NCBI GenBank assembly: GCA_017992175.1
Contig: JAGOPD010000009.1
Coordinates: 1-43,952 of the forward strand
Direction of reading: 5' to 3'
Source: Candidatus Saccharicenans sp.
GTDB lineage: Bacteria > Acidobacteriota > Aminicenantia > Aminicenantales > Saccharicenantaceae
Length of the DNA stretch: 43,952 nt
Part shown: positions 31,455-40,951 of the stretch, piece by piece
Numbering within the stretch: position 1 is the first letter of the stretch
Layout of the letters: each line of letters begins with the position of its first letter
Translations under genes and position numbers: made by a program
The notes under the pieces: model-generated
Told to the model about the DNA's origin: nothing
Databases searched by the model: none
What the model saw: only the letters and a program-made list of their open reading frames with translations

Positions 31455-34244
31455 ATGAAAAAATTTAGTAGCTTCTTAGTTTATTCCATTTCGAGCTTTT
31501 TATTGGCTTTAATTGCCATTTTAGGCCTCACAATTTTTTCCCCGTTGAACCTGGCAGCTAAAGTCCAGACTCAGCCGTCGAGTGGAGTTGATATCCCTTA
31601 TGAAAAACACATTTTGCCGAATGGTTTGACCGTCATTCTCCATGAAGATCATAAGGCTCCGATTGTGGCTTTTAATATCTGGTATCATGTCGGCTCCAAA
31701 GATGAAAAAACAGGTAAGACCGGTTTTGCCCACCTTTTTGAGCATCTGATGTTTAACGGCAGCGAACATTACAATGATGATTATTTTAAACCCCTCCAGG
31801 AAGTTGGGGCCACCGATCTTAACGGAACAACCAATGAAGACCGGACCAACTATTTTGAAACTGTGCCCGTTTCCTCCCTGGATCTGGTGCTGTGGCTGGA
31901 GTCAGACCGGATGGGTTTTCTGAAGGGCGCAATCAATCAGGCTAAACTTGATGAACAGCGCGGGGTAGTTCAAAACGAACTACGTCAATATGCCAATGAA
32001 CCCTATGCCGTTACTGAAGAGTTAATTGCCAGAGCCGTTTTTCCGGCCGGGCATCCTTATTCCTGGACAGTTGGCGGCTCCATTGAGGACCTCAACCGGG
32101 CTTCCATCGAAGATGTCCACAACTGGTTTTCAACTTATTACGGCCCCAATAATGCTGTTATCGTCATCTCAGGCGATATTAAGCCAGCCGAAGTTCTGGC
32201 TAAGGTCAATAAATATTTTGGCCAGATTCCACCTTCCCCGCCGGTAGCCAGACAATCAGCCTGGGTGGCCAAAAGAAGCGGCCAGCATCGCCAGCAAGTG
32301 CAGGACCGGGTACCTCAGGCCAGGCTTTACAAAATCTGGAATATTCCTCAGTGGGGAACCGCCGAGGCCGACTACCTTGACCTGGCCAGCAGTATCCTGG
32401 GCGACGGCAAAACTTCCAGACTGTATAAACGGCTGGTCTATGATGACCAGCTGGCTGACTCAGTCTCGGTGGTAGTTGATCTCAGGGAAATTGCCGGCCT
32501 TTTTTATATTATGGCCGACGCCAAACCAGGGGTGGAGTTATCTCAAGTAGAAAGGGCCATTGACGAGGAGCTGGCCCGTTTTCTGGAATCGGGGCCAAAG
32601 CCGGAAGAATTAGAAAGAGTCAGGACCGGTTATCTGACCAGTTTCATTAAAGGCGTTGAGAAGGTCGGAGGCTTCTCCGGCAAAGCTGATATTCTGGCCA
32701 GGGGTCAGGTGTTTACCGGGCAGCCTGATTATTATCAGGAAAACCTCCGTCATGTCCGGGAATCCAGCCTGGAAAATATCAAAGAGACCGCTAAAAAATG
32801 GTTGTCTGATGGTGTTTATGTTTTAGAGGTCTTACCCTACCCTCAACTTTCGACCATCAAGTCGGATGTTGACCGCCAGAAGTTGCCCGAGCCCGGGACC
32901 CCGCCAGCTGCTAAGTTTCCCAAAATTGAGAAGACGACTTTGAGCAATGGCTTGAAATTAATCCTGGCTGAACGTCATTCAATACCCTATGTGGAAATGA
33001 GCCTGATAGTTGATGCCGGCTATGCGGCTGACCAGTTCGCCCTGTCCGGTACAGCCTCCTTAGCCATGCAGATGCTGGATGAAGGCACCGGAAAAAGATC
33101 ATCACTTGAGATCAGTGAACAACTGGCTTTACTGGGAGCTGAACTTCAGACTGGTTCTGGCCTGGATTTTTCCTATGTCAATCTTGGTGTTCTCAAGGAT
33201 AAACTGAGCCCGGCTCTCGACATTTACTCTGATCTGATTCTTCACCCAAGCTTTCCCCAGGCCGATTTTGAAAGAATCAAAAAAATTCAGCTGGCCCGGA
33301 TTCAGCAGGAAAAATTTTCACCGGTCGGACTGGCTATCAGAGTTTTGCCCGGGCTGATTTACGGTGAAAATCATGCTTATGGCCAGCCATTAACAGGCTC
33401 AGGCTATGAAGCAACCGTTAGTCAGATCAAAAGAGATGACCTGGTAAAATATCATCAAACCTGGTTTAAACCCAATCATTCGACCCTGATCATCGTCGGG
33501 GATGTGACCATGATGGACATCAAGCCTGAAATTGAAAAGATCTTTAAGAGCTGGAAAGCAGGCGATGTCCCGAAAAAAAATATTACCAAGGTGCCGCTAA
33601 AAAAGCAGCCAGGAGTTTACCTGCTCGACCGGCCCGATGCCCCTCAATCAGTGGTCATGGCTGGACTACCAGCTCCTTCTTCCTCTGACCCCGAAGCTCT
33701 GGCCATTGATCTGATGAATTTTATTTTCGGCGGAGACTTTGTCTCCAGAATCAATATGAATCTCAGGGAAGATAAACACTGGAGCTATGGTGTCTTTTCT
33801 ACTCTGGTTGAGGCTCGCGGCCAGAGGCCTTTTCTGGTAGTAGCCCCCGTTCAGGCGGACAAAACCAAAGAGACAATCGAGGAAATACTGGCCGAAATGA
33901 AAGGGATTTCAGGCAATAAACCTATCACCAATAATGAGTATTTGAATGCTAAAAACAGCCGGGTCAATCAACTTCCCAGCTTATGGGAGACAATGGCCGG
34001 TGTTGAAAATTCTCTGGTTGAACTGGTTAATTTTAATCTGCCAGATGACTATTTTGAAAAATATCCGGCCAGAATTAATCAGTTGAAAATTGAAGATCTT
34101 AACCGGGCGGCTAAGACTGTCCTTAAGCCGGAGAGTCTGATCTGGTTGGTGGTTGGCGACCGGGCCAAACTGGAAAAACCCCTGCGGGAACTGGGCCTCG
34201 GCCCAATCTATTACCTTGACCGTGACGGCCAGCCGATAAAATAG
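31455..34244 (+). CDS. M16 family zinc peptidase, exported, two-domain
   Basis: I start at the ATG at 31455 (MKKFSSFLVY, 929 aa); the ATG 12 nt earlier overlaps the GGAGG ribosome site. Residues 1 to about 35 are a signal peptide or anchor. The first M16 half carries the inverted zinc motif HLFEH (93-97) with the distal glutamate in VVQNELRQYANEPY. The second half, from about residue 495, has the M16 fold signals but no HxxEH (LAMQMLDEG at the corresponding place), so one active site per chain is expected, as in bacterial pitrilysin-type enzymes. Periplasmic peptide degradation is likely. Followed 116 nt later by the DUF5916 gene. Confidence 0.92.
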   Translation: MKKFSSFLVYSISSFLLALIAILGLTIFSPLNLAAKVQTQPSSGVDIPYEKHILPNGLTVILHEDHKAPIVAFNIWYHVGSKDEKTGKTGFAHLFEHLMFNGSEHYNDDYFKPLQEVGATDLNGTTNEDRTNYFETVPVSSLDLVLWLESDRMGFLKGAINQAKLDEQRGVVQNELRQYANEPYAVTEELIARAVFPAGHPYSWTVGGSIEDLNRASIEDVHNWFSTYYGPNNAVIVISGDIKPAEVLAKVNKYFGQIPPSPPVARQSAWVAKRSGQHRQQVQDRVPQARLYKIWNIPQWGTAEADYLDLASSILGDGKTSRLYKRLVYDDQLADSVSVVVDLREIAGLFYIMADAKPGVELSQVERAIDEELARFLESGPKPEELERVRTGYLTSFIKGVEKVGGFSGKADILARGQVFTGQPDYYQENLRHVRESSLENIKETAKKWLSDGVYVLEVLPYPQLSTIKSDVDRQKLPEPGTPPAAKFPKIEKTTLSNGLKLILAERHSIPYVEMSLIVDAGYAADQFALSGTASLAMQMLDEGTGKRSSLEISEQLALLGAELQTGSGLDFSYVNLGVLKDKLSPALDIYSDLILHPSFPQADFERIKKIQLARIQQEKFSPVGLAIRVLPGLIYGENHAYGQPLTGSGYEATVSQIKRDDLVKYHQTWFKPNHSTLIIVGDVTMMDIKPEIEKIFKSWKAGDVPKKNITKVPLKKQPGVYLLDRPDAPQSVVMAGLPAPSSSDPEALAIDLMNFIFGGDFVSRINMNLREDKHWSYGVFSTLVEARGQRPFLVVAPVQADKTKETIEEILAEMKGISGNKPITNNEYLNAKNSRVNQLPSLWETMAGVENSLVELVNFNLPDDYFEKYPARINQLKIEDLNRAAKTVLKPESLIWLVVGDRAKLEKPLRELGLGPIYYLDRDGQPIK

Positions 34245-34270
34245 CAGGGTAAAGATGGTGCTGTTTGAAC

Positions 34271-34292
34271 AATTGAAATACTTTTTTCAATT
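34271..34292. repeat. Inverted repeat between M16 and DUF5916 genes
   Basis: AATTGAAA and TTTCAATT, perfect over 8 bp with a 6-nt spacer, 26 nt after the M16 stop. Too AT-rich for a typical terminator; may be a regulator site. Confidence 0.55.
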
Positions 34293-34360
34293 TATTTCAG
34301 ACCGCTGCGACTAAATTAAACTTAGGGGAGCTGTTTATTTTTTGCGGGAGGAAAGAGGCT

Positions 34361-37072
34361 ATGATCAGGGCCAGGACTTTATCTGTCCTCTTATTCATTC
34401 TGCTTTTTAGCCTGCTGGCTGCTGACTATCCGGTCCGGGCAGAACAGCAAAATAAAACGTCCGGGATTGACAAGGAACTGCTAAAAAAAGCCCAGGAAAG
34501 TAAAGTAGTTAAGGCTTACCGGCTGACCGGGCCGATTAACCTCGACGGGCAGCTGACAGAAGAAATTTATCATAACCCGGCCGCTGAGGATTTTCTTCAG
34601 ACTGATCCGGTTGATGGCCAGGCTGCTTCTGAAAAAACCAGGGTCTGGGTAGCTTACGACCAGACCAATATTTATGTTGGAGCCTATTGTTATGATTCCA
34701 ATCCCAAAGGCATCATCGGCCAGCTTGGCCGGCGGGACTATTCTGTTGACTCAGACTGGTTTATTTTTTGCCTTGATCCCTATCTTGACCGCCGGAGCGG
34801 TTATGCTTTCTGGGTAAATCCAGCTGGTTCAATTATTGATAAGGCTCTTTATAATGACATCAGTGAAGATAAAAGCTGGGATGGCCTGTGGGAAGCCAAG
34901 GTTCAGATGACCAGCGATGGCTGGACAGTAGAGATCAAGATACCTTTTAACCAGCTCCGTTTTCCTCATCAGGCATCTTATCTCTGGGGGGTTAATTTCC
35001 AGCGGGTCATTAAGAGAAAAAATGAAAAAGTCTCATTGGCCTGGGTGCCAAAAGAAGATAATGCTTTTGTCTCCCGCTTTGCCCGGCTGGAAAATATAGA
35101 GAACATCAAACCCGGCCGCCGGATTGAAGCTTATCCATATTCAGTCGGTCAGGCTCAATTCAGGCCGGCTGAGGCCGGTAACCCGTTTGAAACCGGGCAT
35201 AAATACCAAGGAAATATTGGACTTGATCTTAAAGCCGGGCTTAAAAGCAATTTGAACCTCGACCTGACTTTCAATCCTGATTTTGGCCAGGTCGAAGTTG
35301 ACCCGGCCGTTATCAATTTAACCGCTTACGAAACTTATTATGAAGAGAAAAGGCCTTTCTTTATTGAGGGTTCTTCTATCTTCAGTCACTTTGGCCGCGG
35401 TGGGGTTTATATCAGCGCTAACCTGAACTGGTCTAATCCCAGTCTTTTCTACAGCCGGAGAATCGGCCGGACTCCCCAGGGTTATGCCACCCATGACGGT
35501 TATGTTGATTTCCCTGACCGGACAACCATCCTCGGGGCTCTCAAGATGACCGGTAAAATAGGTTCTGGCTGGAATATAGGGTTGATCAGCGCTGTCACTG
35601 CTAAAGAGTATGCCACTGTTGACGATCTGACCAGCCGTTATCATGACCAGGTTGAGCCGCTGACTTATTACGGAGTTTTAAGAGGGCTTAGGGAATATAA
35701 GGGTGGTCAGCGGGGCGTTGGATTTATGTTCACCTCAGTCCTGAGGGATTTAAAGGACGAAAATCTCGACTCGCTCCTGGCCTCCAATGCTTATAGCCTG
35801 GCTGTAGATGGTTGGTCTTTCCTGGACAAAAAAAGAAACTGGGTCATCGGGGGCTGGGCTGGCGGCACCCTTATTACCGGCAGTCAGCCAGCTATTTACC
35901 GGCTGCAGAGATCGTCACTGCATTATTATCAACGCCCTGATGCTTCTTACCTGAATCTAAATCCAGAAGCTACCCGTCTTTCCGGCTGGGGAGGAAAATT
36001 CAGTTTAGCCAAGCAGCAGGGACATTCCCTGTTTCTTCTTTCAGCCGGTGTGCTTTCTCCTGGCTTTGACCCCAATGACGCCGGTTATCAGCGGACAATT
36101 TCAGATAAAATTAACTTACAGCTCATGTATGGCTACCAGTGGACTAAACCGGGCCGTGTTTTCCAGCAGTCGCTGTTAATCGGGGGGCTGGAAAGAACCT
36201 ATGATTTCGGCGGTAACAAGCTTTTTGACGGCTGGCTGCTTAATTTTCAGGGAGTCTTCCGGAACTGGTGGTCGCTCCTGGCTGATGCTATCTATTATCC
36301 AAAATCTTATAGTAACACCCTGACCAGAGGCGGCCCGTTAGCTTTGATTCCTGAAGGTTTTTCAGTTGATTATGAGGTGGATTCAGACTCAAGAAAACCC
36401 TTTGTTTTTTACCAGACATTTAATTATTACTGGACTAAAGACAAAAGGAATCAATGGGATGTTGGATTGGGAGTCCGCTGGAAGCCAGCCCCAAATTTCA
36501 ACCTGTCTTTTGGCCCCTCAGCCGGCCGGGATCGCAATGAGACCCAGTGGATTACTTCCCTGTCCGATCAACTGATGGCCGAGACTTATGGCCGCCGGTA
36601 CATATTTGGCCGGATTGACCAGACCGTCGTGGCCAGTGAAATCAGGCTAAACTGGATTTTTAATCCCAGGCTCAGCCTTCAGGTTTATCTCCAGCCATAT
36701 ATTGCCGTTGGTAAATATGACCGGCTCAAGCAGCTTAACCGTCCCCGCTCTTACGATTATCTGATTTATGGCCAGGATGGTTCGACGATTTTTTATCAGA
36801 ACAGTTATTATCTGATCGACCCCGATGGCAGCGGCCCGGCGGCTGCTTTTAGTATTTATGATCCCGATTTCAATTATAAATCGCTGCGGGGGACCATAGT
36901 TTTACGCTGGGAATACCGTCTTGGTTCCCTCCTCTACTTAGTCTGGACTCAGAACCGGGCCGATTATGCTCATCCTGGAGATTTTTCTTTGTGGCGGGAT
37001 CTGGGTAACTTGTTCACGGCCCCTGGCGACAATGTTTTTCTGATTAAGTTCACCTATCGCCTTAATCTCTAA
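34361..37072 (+). CDS. DUF5916 outer-membrane protein with N-terminal CBM9-like domain
   Basis: A 903-residue exported protein (signal peptide to about residue 27). Residues about 50-240 look like the CBM9-like domain that precedes DUF5916: INLDGQLTEEIY, VWVAYDQTNIYVGAYCYDSNP, DWFIFCLDPYLDRRSGYAFWVNPAG and WTVEIKIPFNQLRF. From about 250 the DUF5916 region begins (NPDFGQVEVDPAVINLTAYETYYEEKRPFF) and continues as a beta-barrel ending in FLIKFTYRLNL. The family is found in Bacteroidota and Acidobacteriota-type bacteria; role unknown, perhaps glycan- or peptide-related. GGGAGGA precedes the ATG. Possibly in one unit with the M16 peptidase. Confidence 0.88.
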   Translation: MIRARTLSVLLFILLFSLLAADYPVRAEQQNKTSGIDKELLKKAQESKVVKAYRLTGPINLDGQLTEEIYHNPAAEDFLQTDPVDGQAASEKTRVWVAYDQTNIYVGAYCYDSNPKGIIGQLGRRDYSVDSDWFIFCLDPYLDRRSGYAFWVNPAGSIIDKALYNDISEDKSWDGLWEAKVQMTSDGWTVEIKIPFNQLRFPHQASYLWGVNFQRVIKRKNEKVSLAWVPKEDNAFVSRFARLENIENIKPGRRIEAYPYSVGQAQFRPAEAGNPFETGHKYQGNIGLDLKAGLKSNLNLDLTFNPDFGQVEVDPAVINLTAYETYYEEKRPFFIEGSSIFSHFGRGGVYISANLNWSNPSLFYSRRIGRTPQGYATHDGYVDFPDRTTILGALKMTGKIGSGWNIGLISAVTAKEYATVDDLTSRYHDQVEPLTYYGVLRGLREYKGGQRGVGFMFTSVLRDLKDENLDSLLASNAYSLAVDGWSFLDKKRNWVIGGWAGGTLITGSQPAIYRLQRSSLHYYQRPDASYLNLNPEATRLSGWGGKFSLAKQQGHSLFLLSAGVLSPGFDPNDAGYQRTISDKINLQLMYGYQWTKPGRVFQQSLLIGGLERTYDFGGNKLFDGWLLNFQGVFRNWWSLLADAIYYPKSYSNTLTRGGPLALIPEGFSVDYEVDSDSRKPFVFYQTFNYYWTKDKRNQWDVGLGVRWKPAPNFNLSFGPSAGRDRNETQWITSLSDQLMAETYGRRYIFGRIDQTVVASEIRLNWIFNPRLSLQVYLQPYIAVGKYDRLKQLNRPRSYDYLIYGQDGSTIFYQNSYYLIDPDGSGPAAAFSIYDPDFNYKSLRGTIVLRWEYRLGSLLYLVWTQNRADYAHPGDFSLWRDLGNLFTAPGDNVFLIKFTYRLNL

Positions 37073-37132
37073 GTTATTCACTGCCGTCAATAGCCAGGCC
37101 ACGGCCCTGACTAACTTGACCAGATCCAGAGA

Positions 37133-37825
37133 TCAGCTGCCTGCTTTGATGGCCTTAACCTGCTGGTAGTATTTGGCTATATACGGTTCCTGGACTTCGT
37201 AAGACCAGTGAATATCCCGGATGAATTTGGCCGCCCCTTCTTTATCGCCCTGGCGCAGGCATTTTACTAACCGGGCATGCTCTTCGATCGAGGACTCTTC
37301 CCATTCTTTGACAAAACCCTGACGCCGCGGAAAATCATAAAGCCTTTTTTTCAAAGTGTTGACCAGCCTGATCAACTTTTCATTCTGGCATAAATCAAGG
37401 TAAACGCTATGAAAATTCAGGTTTTTTTCATAGTAGAGATCAAAATCGTTGGCGTCGATCGCCTGTTTCATTTCCTGGTTCATCTGTTCCATGAAATCAA
37501 TATCCTTTTTGGTCAGGCGCTCAAAGGACTTGATGATGGCAATGCTCTCCAGAGCTCCAATGATTTCATAATAATTTTTTATGTCCTGGACGGTCAAAAC
37601 ATTGACGATAACCTTACGTCTGGGCAAAATAGCGACAAAATCTTCACTTTCCAGCTGAAGCAGGGCATCGCGCAAAGGGGTGCGGCTAACGCCGAGTATT
37701 CTGGAGGTTTCCTCCATATCAATTACTGAACCAGGCAGTATTTCTCCCCGCCGCATCTGTTCCCGCAGAAAATCATAGACCTGTTCTTTGAGAGACTTGA
37801 TATTGAGAACTGGTTTTGGATTCAT
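37133..37825 (-). CDS. GntR family transcriptional regulator, FCD type
   Basis: A 230-residue cytoplasmic regulator. The winged helix covers about residues 8-72 (KEQVYDFLREQMRRGEILPGSVI, ILGVSRTPLRDALLQLESEDFV). The rest is an all-helical FCD ligand domain with the expected acid and histidine metal/ligand positions (EKNLNFHSVYLDLC, EEHARLVKCL). Such regulators usually sense sugar acids, amino acids or organic acids. It follows the LacI-type gene by 26 nt on the same strand, so the two regulators are probably made together; ligand unknown. Confidence 0.9.
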   Translation of the reverse strand: MNPKPVLNIKSLKEQVYDFLREQMRRGEILPGSVIDMEETSRILGVSRTPLRDALLQLESEDFVAILPRRKVIVNVLTVQDIKNYYEIIGALESIAIIKSFERLTKKDIDFMEQMNQEMKQAIDANDFDLYYEKNLNFHSVYLDLCQNEKLIRLVNTLKKRLYDFPRRQGFVKEWEESSIEEHARLVKCLRQGDKEGAAKFIRDIHWSYEVQEPYIAKYYQQVKAIKAGS

Positions 37826-37851
37826 AGGTCTTTCTATCCTCCCTTAAAATT

Positions 37852-38889
37852 TTAACTCTGATAATAATCTACATTTTCGGCCATGATAATATCAATCTGG
37901 GTCATGATCTTTTCCCGGATTTTCTCTCCGAGGACGACGTGACGAAAGAGAGCATAAATACCTTCATATCCCTGACGCTCCGACTGCTGGCTGATCAGGA
38001 AATTAATGGTTCTGTCCTTGAGGAGCTTAATGTTCCTGGGAATGGGATCATAGCCGACCAGAATCAGCTGATGCTTGCTTCTCTTGGCTTTCCACCATTC
38101 AGCCACTTTATGGGTCATAGCATTGGTGACAAAGATGCCGGCCAGATCCCTGTTCTGGCGGTAAAAGGCTTCCAGATTCCGGCTGATGTCAAGCGGGGTA
38201 GCCTGACCATCTATTTCCACCACGGCTGATTCAAACCCGCCAAAATCACAGGTTCCCCGCAGAAAGCCGTTGATTCTTTCCGCAATATGATAATCTTCCG
38301 GCTGGACTTTCACCACCGCGATCTTTCCGGAAGTTTGATGAATGGTCTGCTTCATCAAACAGGAAGCTAACAGGCCGCTCTGGAAAGCATCCTGGCCGAT
38401 AAAAGACAGAGGCTTTATCCCGGGCACATAAGAATCAAAAAAGACAATGGGCAAATTATCGGGCAAGTTCTCCAGCACCCGGCCAAAGCTCCGGGGTAAA
38501 ACCGGAGCAGTCAACAAGCCGTCAAAATCTTCTTTTAGAATTTTTTTCCCGGCCAGCAAGACTGATTTTTCCTGGAAACGGTCAAAGAAGAAAAATTTAA
38601 CTTCGATACGGTGGGAAGCCAGCTCGCTCCAGGCCCGCTCAATTCCCCGGACGGGCAGCGTCCAGTAATAGCTATCCTGTTCCGGGTGCGGGATAAGAAC
38701 CGCGAACTTAAAAACTTTCTTGAGTTTCAGGTTCTTGGCAAAAATATTAGTCCGGTAACCTTCATCCTTCAGGACCTGCAGTATTTTTTTCTCGGTTTCA
38801 GGTTTGACCCGGCCGCGCTTATGCAACACCCGGTCAACAGTTCCGATAGAAACCTGAGCCTTTTTGGCAATATCTTTTATAGTAACAAT
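37852..38889 (-). CDS. LacI family transcriptional regulator, apparent ATT start
   Basis: Read from the ATT at 38887-38889 this is a 346-residue LacI-type repressor: VTIKDIAKKAQVSIGTVDRV is the complete HTH plus start of the hinge helix. Between the in-frame TGA at 38902-38904 and codon 21 there is no ATG, GTG or TTG, so any standard start (GTG at 38829) would remove the HTH. GAGGG lies 6 nt before the ATT, the normal place for a ribosome site. The rest is a periplasmic-binding-protein-like sensor domain (LIPHPEQDSYYWT, GLLTAPVLP, LILVGYDPIPRN) suited to a sugar ligand. Located between pckG and the gntR-type gene. Confidence 0.85.
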   Translation of the reverse strand: MVTIKDIAKKAQVSIGTVDRVLHKRGRVKPETEKKILQVLKDEGYRTNIFAKNLKLKKVFKFAVLIPHPEQDSYYWTLPVRGIERAWSELASHRIEVKFFFFDRFQEKSVLLAGKKILKEDFDGLLTAPVLPRSFGRVLENLPDNLPIVFFDSYVPGIKPLSFIGQDAFQSGLLASCLMKQTIHQTSGKIAVVKVQPEDYHIAERINGFLRGTCDFGGFESAVVEIDGQATPLDISRNLEAFYRQNRDLAGIFVTNAMTHKVAEWWKAKRSKHQLILVGYDPIPRNIKLLKDRTINFLISQQSERQGYEGIYALFRHVVLGEKIREKIMTQIDIIMAENVDYYQS

Positions 38890-38977
38890 GTTAAGCCCTC
38901 AACTCTGAATTTCCAAGATAAATACTTATCAGATTCCGGGCTGAAATACAATATTTTTGGCAATTTTCTGCTTAACC

Positions 38978-40750
38978 TCAATACCCCAGGCCTGTTTTCA
39001 GCCGGTCATACTCCTGCCAGATTTCATAAGGAATATGGCGGCCGAACTTATCCAGAAACTTCTTGATGTCTTTAAGTTCTTCTTTCCAGTCAGCCGGTTT
39101 TAGCCTGAAAAGTTCGTCTAAATTTTCCGGAGGCAGGGCCAGGCCGGAAAGATCAAGATCTTTTTTCTCCGGGATTAAACCGAGCGGTGTCTCTTTAGCT
39201 CCAGCCCGGCCATTGACCCGGTCTATAATCCATTTGATAATTCTGATGTTTTCGCCAAAACCCGGCCAGAGAAATTCGCCCCGCTCATTCCGGCGAAAGG
39301 CATTGATTGAATAAAGTCTGGGGGGATGAGTCATCAACTTGCCCAGGTTGATCCAGTGGCGGAAATAATCTCCCATGTTATAACCGCAGAAAGGCAGCAT
39401 AGCCATCGGATCGCGGCGGAGGACACCTACCTGACCGGCCGCCGCCGCCGTTGTTTCTGAACCGGTCCTGGCCCCTAAGAAGACACCATGCTCCCAGGAA
39501 AAAGCTTCGGTGATGAGAGGAATCAACCTGGTTCTTCTGCCGCCAAACATAATGGCTGAAATGGGCACGCCAAGAGGATTATCATATTCCTTAGAAAGTG
39601 TTGGGCAATTATAAACAGAAACGGTGAACCTCGAATTGGGGTGAGCAGCCGGGTTTCCCTGACCTGGCTGCCAGGGCCGTCCCTGCCAGTCAACCATATG
39701 AGTCGGCACAGGACCTTCCAGCCCCTCCCACCAGGGAGACATGGTGTCGACATCCAGGCCAACATTGGTAAAAATAGTCGGATAATAATTAGAATTGCGG
39801 ATAGTGCGCATCATGTTGGGATTGGTTTTCATTGAGGTCCCGGGAGCTACGCCAAAAAAGCCAAACTCCGGATTGATGGCATAAAGCCGTCCGTCCGGGC
39901 CAATATTCAGCCAGGCAATATCGTCGCCGACCGTCCAGACCCGGTACTCAGGCAGGGCTGACTCCAGCATGGCAAAATTCGTCTTGCCACAAGCTGAAGG
40001 AAAAGCGCCGGCAATATAGGTAATCTGACCATGAAGGTCCTCAACGCCAATAATCATCATATGTTCAGCTAACCAGCCATATTTCCGGCCAAGCCAGGAA
40101 GCAATCCGGAGCGAAAAGCACTTCTTCCCCAGCAGGGCATTCCCTCCATAACCCGAGCCCACACTCCAGACCAGATCCTCCTCAGGAAAATGCATGATAT
40201 AGCGCCGGTCGGGATTAAAGTCGCCTACGGTATGAATTCCTTTGACGAAATTTTCAGAGCTGCCAATTTTGTCCAGAATCCTCTTTCCCAGTCTGGTCAT
40301 AATCCTCATACTGACGGCCACATAAGAGACATCGGTAATCTGAACGCAGGCCTTGGCATAGGGAGAGTCCGGATTGCCCATCATATAAGGTAAAACATAC
40401 ATCGTCCGGCCGCGCATGGCCCCCCGGGACAGTTTGGTCATCAGTTTCTTAGCTTCTTCCGGCTGCATCCAGTTATTGTTAGGACCGGTTGTTTCCCGGT
40501 CTGAATGGCAGACATAAGTTAGCTGTTCGGTTCTGGCTACGTCAGTCGGGTGGCTGCGGTGGAGATAGGCTTTTGGCCAGAGAGTCTGATTCAGCTCTAA
40601 AAAAATATTTTTCTCCTCAATTTTTTCTTCCTGACTCCCGATCTCAATAATCCGGCGGGCCTCGCCCTCCGAGCCATCACACCAGTAAATGTTTCGAGGT
40701 TGAAGAAGCTCGGCCTGCTTCTCCACCCATTTTTCTACAGCTGTAGCCAT
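38978..40750 (-). CDS. pckG: Phosphoenolpyruvate carboxykinase (GTP)
   Basis: A 590-residue enzyme interconverting oxaloacetate and PEP with GTP/GDP. The nucleotide loop GAFPSACGKTNFA with the hyper-reactive Cys254 is at about 248-260, the PEP/oxaloacetate region around MGNPDSPYAKACVQITD and the guanine-specific C-terminal part (FLWPGFGENIRIIKWI) are present, and the length is normal for the GTP type, distinct from the ATP type. AGAGGAA precedes the ATG. Promoter proposed just upstream. Could work in gluconeogenesis or, in anaerobes, in CO2-fixing anaplerosis. The two regulator genes follow 88 nt later. Confidence 0.97.
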   Translation of the reverse strand: MATAVEKWVEKQAELLQPRNIYWCDGSEGEARRIIEIGSQEEKIEEKNIFLELNQTLWPKAYLHRSHPTDVARTEQLTYVCHSDRETTGPNNNWMQPEEAKKLMTKLSRGAMRGRTMYVLPYMMGNPDSPYAKACVQITDVSYVAVSMRIMTRLGKRILDKIGSSENFVKGIHTVGDFNPDRRYIMHFPEEDLVWSVGSGYGGNALLGKKCFSLRIASWLGRKYGWLAEHMMIIGVEDLHGQITYIAGAFPSACGKTNFAMLESALPEYRVWTVGDDIAWLNIGPDGRLYAINPEFGFFGVAPGTSMKTNPNMMRTIRNSNYYPTIFTNVGLDVDTMSPWWEGLEGPVPTHMVDWQGRPWQPGQGNPAAHPNSRFTVSVYNCPTLSKEYDNPLGVPISAIMFGGRRTRLIPLITEAFSWEHGVFLGARTGSETTAAAAGQVGVLRRDPMAMLPFCGYNMGDYFRHWINLGKLMTHPPRLYSINAFRRNERGEFLWPGFGENIRIIKWIIDRVNGRAGAKETPLGLIPEKKDLDLSGLALPPENLDELFRLKPADWKEELKDIKKFLDKFGRHIPYEIWQEYDRLKTGLGY

Positions 40751-40784
40751 TTTTTCCTCTCGATGCCAGTCTTCTTGAATTTTT

Positions 40785-40813
40785 TAAATAACATAGAGGG
40801 ACTATTTTGTCAA
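40785..40813 (-). promoter_or_regulatory. Possible promoter of pckG
   Basis: Minus strand TTGACA, 17-nt spacer, TATTTA; perfect -35 and weak -10, start site about 28 nt before the ATG. Confidence 0.5.
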
Positions 40814-40864
40814 AAAGCTTTAACTGAATTCTTCGGACTGTCTAAATTCAGAATATAGTAATTG

Positions 40865-40892
40865 TTTACAGTTATGAAGAGAGAGTTATAAT
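40865..40892 (+). promoter_or_regulatory. Promoter of nitroreductase-like gene
   Basis: TTTACA, 16-nt spacer, TATAAT. The start site would be near 40899, which excludes the ATG at 40898 and supports the start at 40952. Confidence 0.7.
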
Positions 40893-40951
40893 AGATTATG
40901 AAGTCTTATGTTTTTATAGTTTTAAAATCGACTGGAAAAAAGGAGGTAAGG

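Noticed and set aside
38829-38831. GTG start at 38829 for the LacI-type gene
   Set aside because: It would delete almost the whole HTH, which is encoded in frame just upstream with a ribosome site.
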